This document shows, piece after piece, positions 1-11,500 of a stretch of 64,000 bases of DNA. Position 1 is the first letter of the stretch, and the number at the start of each line of letters is the position of its first letter. Under the pieces are notes generated by a model, which searched no databases, was not told the DNA's origin, and saw only the letters and a program-made list of their open reading frames with translations. The DNA is from Babylonia areolata (Eukaryota; Mollusca; Gastropoda; Neogastropoda; Buccinidae): the NCBI RefSeq assembly GCF_041734735.1, contig NC_134898.1, forward strand, positions 37,611,613-37,675,612, written 5' to 3'. Both the position numbers and the translations under genes were made by a program.

Positions 1-400
1 TCATCATGATCACTGCCCACACCTGTCTGGCACTCTTTGCTATGGGTAGAGGGGGGTGGGGGGGGTGGCAGATTATCTTTATCACGATTATCATCATTAC
101 CATTATAACCATGATTATCATTGTCATTATCACAATAATTGTTCACATCTGTCTGGCACTCTCTGCTCTGGGCAGGGGGAGGGATGACATAATTATTGTT
201 ACCATCATTTCCTTTTTTTTTTTTTTAATGATTATGATCATTGTCCACACCTGTCTGGCACTCTCTGTTCTGGGCAGGGGGAGGGGGTGGAAGTGGATGA
301 CATATTGTTATCATCATTTCCTTTCTCTCTTTTTTTTTTTTTATTAACGATTATCGTTATTATGGTCCACACCTGTCTGGCACTCTTTGCTCTGGGCGTG
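1..400. repeat. Tandem copies of the ZMYM exon-10 3' end and donor, separated by ATT/TCATCA microsatellite
   Basis: On the plus strand the string cacacctgtctggcactct recurs at about 15, 147 (one variant), 247 and 367. The last is the true exon end. On the minus strand each copy reads CCCAGAxCAxAGAGTGCCAGACAG followed by gtgtgg, or atgtga in the copy near 147. Units are about 100-130 bp and the spacers are ATTATC/ATCATC-like. See findings. Confidence 0.85.
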
Positions 401-2497
401 TGGCCGACAGGAGGTGGCCTTAGTCTGGGTGAAGGGCTTGCACAGCAGGGACTTGTTCTTCACCGCCTTGGGAGCCGGGGGCTGGATGATGATCTGGGGG
501 GCAGGAGGGGTGCCGTTCGCTGGGCTGGTGCCGGTGCTGGCGCTGGCCTGGTGGGGTTGAGGGGGTGGGGGGGGGGGAACGCACACACCAAACCAACATG
601 CACAGATGAAACAGGTGATTTCATGTTTAAAGTTACGTTTAACCTGACATGCTTACCATGACACAGAAAATTTCCAGCTGAAAATCATGTTACCTGACAT
701 GTTTACAGTGTGAAAAAGAAAAAAAAAAAAATCACATTTAATCTGAAATGCTTACTTTGACACAGGAATTTTTTAAAAATTTATTTATTAAGATTTCTTG
801 CTATAGCGCATATTCTTGAAGCTCTATGCGCTTTACAATAGCACTAAATTTCCTGCTAAAATAATGTTTGACCTGACATGCTCACCATGACATGGAAAAA
901 ATTTCCTGCTTTAAATTACATTTAACCTGATATGCTTACCGCGACACAGAAAAAATTTCCTGCTTTAAATTACATTTAACCTGACATGCTTACGGTGATA
1001 CAGAAAAAAATTCCTGTTTTGAATTACATTTAATCGATATGCTTACCATGACAATGGAAATTTCCTGTTTAAAATTACAATTAGTCTGACACGCCTACAG
1101 TGACAAAGCAACTTACCTGCTTAAAATCAATTTAACCTAACATGCTTACCGTGACACAGGAAATTGCTTGCTTAAAATTACATTTAATCTGAACTGCTTC
1201 CCGTGACACAGAAACCTACCTGCTTAAAATAACATTTAACCTAACATGCTTACCATGACACTGGAAATTTCTTGCTTAAAATTACTTGTAGTCTGACATG
1301 CTTACCGTGACACAGGAAATTTCCTGTTTAAAATTACATTCAGTCTGACATACTTACCATGAAACAGGAAATTTCCTGCTTAAAATTACATTTAACCTGA
1401 CATGCTTTCCCGAACACCGTGACAAAGAAAATTTCCTGCTTAAAATTATATTTAACCTGACATACTTACTGTGACACAAGAAATTTCCTGTTTAAAATTA
1501 CATTTCACCTGACATGCTTACCGTGACACGGGAAATTTCCTGCTTAAAATTACTTTTAATCTGACATGCCTACCTTGACATGGGAAATTTCCTGCATAGA
1601 ATTACAATTAGTCTGACATGCTTACTGTGACACAGAAAATTTCCTGCTCAACAGGAGGAGTTTGTATTATACTCCATGTTTGGTGTTAAATATACTTATC
1701 ATGTCAAACTGATGCAAACTAGGCCTACTGGTTTGCTCTGCTTGGCCAAATTTCGCGCGGCTTGACATGCTTACCATGACATGGGAAATTTCCTGCATAG
1801 AATCACGCTTCATCTGACATGCTTACCATGACAAAATTATGTTTAGTATCACATGCTTACCGTGACACAGAAAATTTCCTGCTTGAAAGGAGGAGTTTTT
1901 AGAGGCGTTTGATTGGCTGAGAGCGGGTGGGCCCGTCTTTTCACTGTTAGCCGCGCGAAATTTGGCCAAGCAGAGCAAACCAATAGGCCTAGTTTGCATC
2001 AGTTTGACATGGTACAGTATATGACACCAAAATTACATTTAGTCTGACACGCTTACCATGACCCACTGGTGCAGACTCCTGCAGGGGTCTGTTACCTGTC
2101 CTATGCAAACTACTTGTCTGTTTATGCAGAGAAATTGAAAATAGCTGTAGCTTGGTCTGGGGCTTATGTATATACTGAACTTTTCGTTTAGCTATTGTCT
2201 GTGTTTATGTTGTCTGGGTGTCAGATATGAGTTGGGTAGGGGTTACTTATCCGTCTCTCTTAAAAGAGATCTGACACCAGCCCAGTGTTTTATCTGGTGA
2301 AAATCGGAGCATGACAATAGTTACCTTCCCTGAAGGAGTTGTCCCCCCACTGATGACCAGCGGGGCCCCTGTGCTGTTCTTGATATTCACCGTCTGACTG
2401 CCTGTACGCACACACACCGCACACAACACTGAGGCTTCGGTTTTCCTTGATACAAGTTCTATATATATCTAAATATATCTATCTATATATCTATATA

Positions 2498-2528
<31 letters not shown>

Positions 2529-5500
2529 GAAACAATGCAACAGAGAATCAAAAAGATTTTACTTGTATAGTTCAATGGTATCGTGCCATCTTCCTGAGCA
2601 CAACTGAATGATGATGATATTTATACTTATATAGCACCTATCCTCAGTTGGAGACCAAGCTCTAAGCACTTTACAAACTCAGGGTCATTTGCACAACAGC
2701 CTGCCTAACTGGGCAGAGCCGACTGCCAATGGGCGCTCATCAGTCATTTCATGTAACACTTTACATGTATGACCATTTTGTTTATTTACCCCACCATGTA
2801 GGCAGCCATACTCCATTTCCGGGGGTGTGAATGCTGGGCATGTTCTTGTTTCCATAACCCACCAAACACTGGCATGGATTACATTATCTTTAACGTGCGT
2901 ATTCCATCTTCTGTGTGCATATAACACGAAGAGGGTTCAGGCACTAGCAGGTCTGCACATCTGTTGACCTGGAAAATGGAAAAATCACCCTTTACCCACC
3001 AGGCACCATTAGCGAGATTCGAACCCTCAGATTGAAAGTCAACGGCTTTAATCACTTGGTACAGGAAAGCTGCGGTTGGTTAGACTGCAAGTGAACTCAA
3101 TTCACAGCTGAGTCAGTGTTGCCCGGCTACAGGCGCCTGATCATGAAGTTGTAACAGTTCGTCATAAACTGGATGGGAGTTCCAGGCCAGAGTCAGGGTT
3201 AAAGCTAGGCCTTCTCGTTCTGATTTGGACAGGTTCTTAAATCTTCTTCTTCCTCCTGAATCTGCTTTCCATACAAAGCATCAAAGTCCTGTCCAGGTCA
3301 ATGCTGTGTTTTTGTGACACAAGATGGTCATGGAATGCAGAGTCACTTCAGGTTCGATGTTCTTTAAAGCATTTGTCCTGTGGTCTCTCCGTTTCCCCAA
3401 TATAGTCATCCTCACAGTCTTTTACTTTCATTTAGGTAACACAAGCCAACCCACCCGCCCCCCCCGCCCAATAAAAAAAAGTCCACTTCAAAGTTTCCTA
3501 CCAGTTTCCAGTCTATCTAACTATACATCTAAATATATATTTATCAAACCGCTTACCTACCTACGCATCTGTATAGACATCTGCCTACCTACCTACCTAT
3601 TTCCATCTGTTTATCTAACGGGCGCAGTGGTGGTCTTTACCTTGTGGAGCCAGAGAGATGACGTTGGAAATGATGGGCACTGGTGACTGTGTTGGCGCCG
3701 GCTGAGCATCTGTCATCACACCGCAGTCACATACCCATTACTATTCTGGTATTCATTCTGTCATCAGTTGGGTGGGGGGTTGGGGGGGGGGGGGGGGGGG
3801 GGGGAAGCAATACAGAAAGGCAGGTAAAAATGACAGAAACAAAGAGGCAACAAGGAAACTTGGAAAACTTCAAGCACAGGTATTCTAGAATGAAGGAATA
3901 CTGTTTACTGAAGTGAAAGAGCCCTCACCTTCCACAAAGGGAACACAGATTAGTCATGAAAAAAAAAACCATATCTGTATGAGCAGAAAACACTGCACCC
4001 TCCCTAAAGTTAACATTCCTGAAACAATCACATACACTTCTCTCTTTAAAAAAAAAAAAAAATTTCTATTTGACTTTTTAAAGTAGGTGATACACATTTT
4101 GTGTACCAATCAGAGTGGATTTCTTCCACAGAATTTTGCCAGACGACAATGCTCACATTGCCATGGGTTCTTTTTCAGTGCGCCAGGTGTGTGTTGCACG
4201 CACAGGACCTCGGTTTATCATCTCATCTGAATGACTAGACGTTCAGTTTTATTTTCCAGTCCAACTCGGCTTGGAAGCAAGGTCAAGACCAGGATTTGAT
4301 TCCAGACCCTCACAGGCACTGTACTTGGAGATAAGCATCTTTAGCCATTCTGTCACTTTCCCTCCTGATGGGCATAATTCTGAACCACTGGGCCCCATTT
4401 TTGACTCACTTGTGTAAACAAAGTGAGTCTATGTTTTAACCCGGTGTTCGGTTGTCTGTGTGTGTGTGTGGGTCCCCGTGTCCATGGTAAACTTTAACAT
4501 TGACATTTTCTCTGCAAATACTTTGTCAGTTGACACCAAATTTGGCATAAAAATAGGAAACATTCAGTTCTTTCCAGTCATCTTGTTTAAAACAATATCG
4601 CACCTCTGGGATGGGCACAAAAAAATAAAAAAAGAAGCCTAATTATATGCAAACTGCATTTACTGTTATATTTATATTTTTTGTATTCTCTAAACTTGGC
4701 ACTTTGACCTCTTATTCTGACACAACAACAAGAGGAGTCATTATTATCATTTTTTGTTCAAACAGGAACTTCTTTTGCTAAGCATGGAATTTTTATTTAT
4801 TTTGCAAACGTTTTGGTGCTTTTTAATGCATTGTATTGTATTATATTGTTCTTTTGTCACAACAGATTCCTCTCTGTGAAATCCGGACTGCTCTCCCCAG
4901 ACAGAGCATATTGCTGCAGTGACAGCACATTTTTTTTTTTTACTGCTTGGAAGTGTATTTTCTTTTCCAACCAAAGTGGACTTTTCAACAGAATTTTGCC
5001 ATGGACAATCCTTTTGTTGCTGTGGTCCCTTTATCATGTGCTAAATTCACGCTGCACATGGAACCTCGGTTTATCATCTGATCTGAATGACTAGCATCCA
5101 GACCACCACTCTGGAAGTTCTAGTGGTGGGAGGAAAAATACTGGCGAGTGCAGGATTCTGACCAGTGCACTCAGATTCTCTTGCTTCCTAGGCGGAATGA
5201 AAACAGCTGGGCCAAAACTTTACTGTGTTAGTGGGTGTGGGTGGGCATGAGGGTGTTAAGAATATAAGGATAACAGAATAAATGAAAAGAATCTTGCCAT
5301 TAAGAGCCACTTTATCAATGATCATAAAAAAAGCCACATGCACTTCTGTTGGAAGCTTTTCCATGTGTGTTGTGTTTGTGTGTCAGAAGGAGAACAGAAT
5401 GAATGAAAAGAACCACACCATGAAGAGCAACTTTATCAATGGTAATACCCCCCCACACCCCCCACCCCCAACCAAAAAACCCACCAAACCCAAGTCACAC

Positions 5501-8500
5501 ATACTTGTTGGAAGCCTTTCCATGCATGTTGTGTCTGTGTTGGAAGGAGAGTAGAATAAATAAAAGAATCATGCCACGAAAAGTCACTTATCAATGGTGA
5601 CAAACACACACACAAAAAGAAACATAAAAAGAGATAAACTACATGTATACTTCAAATGGAAACATTTTATACATAAACTGTAGGTTGTATAAAAACACCC
5701 ACTTTTGACAAGAAGTGTCCAACACTTCAGACCATAGGTCTGTCTTTATGGACTTGGTTAACTGGAAGTACTAAATGTAAGTGCTGTTCTACTGCCTAGT
5801 ATTTTCATCATGGATGTAACTTGGGCAAGACGCTCTCCACTATAATCAAATTCTAGCCCAGAAAGTCCAGACAGCACATGAGAGCCTCCTCTGCTGTTCT
5901 TGTGGTCACAGTCAGACACCACCGACTATCATACAAATCATACATTTTCATAAACTCTGTCCATTTGTTTGTTGTTTTTTTTAATAGACGCAGCAGTCAT
6001 CTTTCATTCTATCATCACACGTACTTTTGTTGGCAGACTTCCCACGCGTGTTATGTCTGTGCTTGGCCGCCGTTGCCGTCGCTGGCGAAGACACTGCGCT
6101 CAATGGGATGGGTGGGATGGGCGGGATGGGGGGCTGGCCTTTGGAGAACTGGGCCTGGAAGCTCATCACGCAGTTGTAAGTGCAGAAGTTGCGCACAGAG
6201 GCGTCGCTCATGGTCAGGTGGTACTGGGCCGGGGTCAGCTTGTGGCAGTGGTCGCACTTCACAGCCTGGTTGGACTTGGCCTGATGGGAATATTTCTACG
6301 GGGTTTAGAGATTAATGGCTTTTGATCACATGCTGTCAAAAAAAAAAAAAAAAAAAAAAAAGAGCTGGGAAATTAATTATGGACCATAGAAAAACAAAAA
6401 AAATTATATATGTGTGCTTTTGTTGAGAAGATAAAAAAAAAGAAAAAGAAAAGAGGAATGACCCACATTCTGTCTCACCAGTCCAACAGAACACCGCTTC
6501 AATCCCCCCCCCCCCCCCCCCCACCCAACTGTTATGTGTAAAGACAGGACTCCACGAAGAAGACTGCTCAACTGTTACTTCTGCTCCCGGTACAACACAA
6601 TAGATAAATACACAATCAAAACTTAGTGACGACAATAAAACATGACATTGTAACAAACAACGCACACAACTGACAACACTCAAAGGCTACACAGATATAT
6701 GTAAATGCTACACACCCACCTGCAGGTTGACACGGAACAGGGACAGGCAGTTCAGGCTGCAAAACAGCTGGAACTTGCTGCTGGAGTCCAGCCGCTCAAT
6801 CATGTCAAAGTTGTCGCGCTGGGAGCCGCACCAGGAGCAGTGCACCACCTTGATCATTGTGATAATAATGATAACAAGATTAATAATCATAATAAAAAAA
6901 TACATAAAAAATAATAACAACAGCAACAACAACAATAATATTATCACTAGTAACAACAATAACAGCAACAACAATACTACCAATAACACTAATATAAATA
7001 ATAAATATCAATAATAATAACAATAATGATGTGCATCATTAAAGGAACATATACATAGTGCTTACCCTGCAGCTCTAACTAAGCCTATTTAACAATACAT
7101 CTAGTACAAGTAAGACACAAATGTTGAGATACAAACTTGCTAAAAAGGAAATCTTCCTAAAATCACGTTTAAGTAACATACTTACCGTGACCCACTAGTG
7201 CAGACTGCGGCAGGGGTCTGACATTCCTGTCCTGTGCAAACTACTATCCGCCTATGCGGAGAAAACGAAAGTAGCTACGGCCGATAACCTCCCGGAAATA
7301 GGTAACCTCCCCTTTGTGGCTTAACTTCCTAGCTGGCCATGCCATTAATGGGACAGAATGTCGGTCTTCTCCTTCCTAGTTTTTCAGGCCTAAAGACTGC
7401 CTAGAACAATGCTAGCTTCGCACTAATGTTGTCGTGTTCAGTTTTACATGGGATATACATCCCAGCTGGCCCTTCCATTGATGGATGTCACAATCTTAAA
7501 AACAGAGTAACACATCCTCATTCACAAACACACACACACACGTGGACTGTAAGTTCTTTACCTTGCGGTGGGCGAAGCGGTACTTGGAGACGCAGGCGTC
7601 CGAGCAGAAGCGCTTCTTGTCGCCCTCAAACACCACCATGTGGGGAGAGGCCTCCAGGGCCGAGCAGACCGTGAAACACAAGTCACAGGTCTTCAGGTCC
7701 AGCTTGTTGGCGTAACGGAAGGCTGACATGCAGGGGTCGCTGCACAGGTTGTGCACCTTGCCCGTGTACTTGATCACATGCTTTGTTTTCTCCATCTGCA
7801 ATAAAAGAGGGAGGGGGTGTGGTGGTGTTGGGGTGTGGGTGGGGGGGAAGGACACACTCTAGAAGTGTTCTTGTTGTGTTGTATTGTATTGTATTGTATT
7901 GTATTGCATTGCATTGTAACACTATTTTTTGTCACAACAGATTTCTCTGTTTGTGCTCAAAGCCAGTTCTGCTGTTGCTTGAAAAAAAGTAAACAGAATA
8001 ACTAGGCTTCTGAAATCCACACATCAAAGCCAATGCACATGGCTTGTATATTAGGATAGTAATTCACCTTGCCATCTTCCAGCATAATTTTAAACAAGCG
8101 AACACAAAAACAAGTCATACATAATAAAGCCCGCGCACATATATGAGGGAATGTGGGAATAACAGCCAAGGGGAAGGGGGTAATGGAAACCATGAGAAGA
8201 TTTGAAAACTCACCTTTTGACACACAGAACATTTTTTCGATCCTCTCTGTTTCCCTTGCTCCACCTTGATGATTTCCACGTCGGCGCTCAACATACTTTC
8301 AAACTGTTTCATGCACCACTGGGAGCAGAACTCCTTGAACGCTCCATCGGAGCCCACAGGGGCGGAGAAAGAGTCCTTACTACTGGCGAGGTCGTTCTGA
8401 CAGTAGGTGCACAGGCGGCGCTGGATATAGTCGCTGTGACATCTTGAACTGCAGAATGGCCGAATCTGTTGTGAAGGGAGAAAAATGTAAAAGAACTATT

Positions 8501-11500
8501 TTGCCAGATTAAGTCGAATCATCAGTTTGGATTATTTCTTTTGATTGTACCATAAATTCTAGCCTATAAAACACAACTTTTTTTGTGGCTCAAACCCGAC
8601 ACCTGCAACTTAAGTTAATGGCTGAATGCTCCCTATCTGCATTCAAAATCGGAGTTCTGACCGCCGCTCAGTGCCACCTCTCACAACAAAGTCAGTATTT
8701 CACTTCATACTTGATTACAATTAACTGACACTGTCACACTCAGTGGGAGGCAGGGTGAAGAAAGGCGGCGATGAAATTCAAAGGACACGACTCTGAACAT
8801 GGGACATTCATTCCCCCGTTACCTGATTGCCGACATTCAGGCAGTTGGAGGACCTGGCCGTGAGAGGAATGAACGATTTGCACAGAGTGCATGTTGTGCT
8901 GATTCCTGCCTGGAACTTGCCCAGACATCCTTCGCCGCAGAAGTCCATGCCTTTCCACGTGCAGAAGTGATTCTGAAACAGTAACAGACCCATGCAGTGC
9001 TGTTAGAGAAGGTTTGCACACACACTTTTGTCTGATTTTCGTGGAGGTTCCCCATTAACAAGAGCTGCATGCGCAAGGGCATCTCCATTTACTGTTTTTT
9101 CCATGTCACCAAAGGGCTAAAATTTCGACATGGAAATTGCTGTTCTGACAAAAGGATTTTGAACATTTTCGGTGTCTATGTCTGCAAGTTTACAAGATAT
9201 ATTTGGTTTTATAATTACACCCATTATTTGCTTAAGTCTTCTATGTTTACTTACAGCATGTTTCTTGTCATATTTCTACCATGAGGCATTCAAACTGATC
9301 CATTTAAACTCTGCTGAAAAGTTGTCATAACACAGGCAGTGCAAACTCAGAAAAGCTAGTTACGGTGGTGTGCTGCCCATGACGTCATATGACCAACTTC
9401 TAGCTCTGCAAGTGATGAAAGGTCCACCACGAAAGCGGGCCTGCAAACCCTCTCTATTGTAAACTGTGTGTGTGACCTGGTTACAGCTTTGTTATAAGTG
9501 ATCCAAATCAAAGTGAACTGACTTCCCAGGTTCCTCACAGAATGTCTAAGTATCAATGAGGGCATAGTTCACATAGTAGGATTCAAATTTAGCGGGTGCT
9601 CCGGTGCAAATGCTACGAAAAGTTGGCTCGGGCATGCAAATTTTCTGTTGAGAGTGTCCAGCTGGCACTCACAAATTTACAGAGGTGAAATAAAATTAAT
9701 TAAAAGACACAAAAAGAAAGCAATCTTGAATGCGGTTGATTGAAATGTAAAGTGTCACTGCTGCAGCTTGCTTCGCGGAGCAGCATCTTTGCGCATGCGC
9801 AATCGGATGTTGACATTCATGGCGCGTCAGTGATGAATGCTGTTTCCCATCTGCAATGTTAAAAGAAAGGCTCCCGACACAGAGACGAAAACTCAGGGTG
9901 ACAAAAAAGATTAAACAGCAGGAGTACAAATCAAAGCGCCAGCGAGTGTACAATGAAGCCTGGCAGAAAGACTTTCCTTGGCACACTGTTGAAACGAAGG
10001 AAGATGGCACTTAAGTGCTCATGTGTGTACCATGTTGGAAGGAGACTGAACAGAGGGGAGGTGGGATGAGAAAAGCAAAAAATGAACTTGTTGATGGATC
10101 AAAAGTGATCAAAAGGTTCACACTCGTGAGGCACTCCCAAGCACACAAGTTGTCCGTGGAAAGACAAGAAGCCAGAAAAAAGGTTGTGTCGGACACAGCA
10201 GCAGGGAGAGCTCTGCTCTCTCTTGAGCAAGATGTGGCAGAAAGAGTAAAGAAGCTATCAACAGACCCATGGGGTTCAGGCATGTGAACATTTTGAATAC
10301 GGTTTTCCAAACATCAAAGATTTTATTTCATTTTATTATACTGGCACCCTAAACCACAACTGGGCACTCAAATGGTTTGTCCAGAGTGCCTGACCGGCAC
10401 TAAAAAAAAAAAGAGTTAAATTCGAACCCTGCATTGCAAGTGCCTGTCCTTCAGTCTTCACTCTTAATCATTTACATGTCAAAATATTGATGTGGTTGTT
10501 GATGTACTCACAAGTGTGCAGGGGTGTTTAAAATTGACTACACAAATAAGTATGTACACTGCATTTACGTGTATTTTTGATTAAATTGTTGAAAATACTT
10601 TTATTGTAACTGTTCTTTTCACATGTGTTGCAGAATCGGTTTGTGCACTCTTTAGTTCAGTTTACTATTGACTGCCACCACTGCATTGGCCACGAACATA
10701 GTGACAACCCACATACTATCAACAGGATTTATATGATTGTAACAACAGTATTTGAAACAAAACCAACACACCTGGAGGAATCTGGTGAACAGTTCTTCTG
10801 AGCAGTGCTCATATGACTTTACAGAGTTGTTGGAAAAGAAGAAGAAGAAGGAGGAGGAGGAGGAGGAGAAGAAGAATACAAGTCAATACAAACAGTAATT
10901 ACAGCAACAGAATTCCCTCAACTGCACCAGAAAAAACAGTGATTTTAATGTATTCACCATGCTGCCTCTCACCTGATTATTGACGTTCATGATCTGGCAG
11001 ACGATGCATGTCTTGATGGCAGGGACAGATGCAGACGATTTGCTGGGGGCCGTTGACCCTGGAGAGGTGTTTTTGGCAGGCCGTCCTCTTGTTGGCATTT
11101 GTGGCGTTGTCTGCTTGGTCGTGGTCCCTTTCAGATACATTGAAGGGTTGCCACGGAAACGTTTGAAGCACATGTCGTCACACAAGTGTTTGACGTCACC
11201 GTTGCGAACGATGTTGTACTTGCATTTGCCCACCTGGAGAAGGGTGAAGAAACCTGGGCTTTAGTGTGCAACATACACCACACACACACACACACGCCTG
11301 CTATATAGTAGTTTTGTCAGCCTGTTTGTATCTTTAAGGATGCTAGGAACTTAGAAGGATGGGGATTTTTTACATTCCCTGTTTGACTGAATATTTTTAC
11401 TCAATTACTGTGTCAAATCTACAGTATGTATCCAGGAACTTGGTATTGCGTGGCTGTTTTTTGTATGATACCCCTTTCGACTAAATTGTCACAGCATTGT

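Noticed and set aside
605-2060. CRISPR-like array
   Set aside because: Units are directly adjacent, degenerate and lack unique spacers. Eukaryotic intron context; it is a minisatellite.
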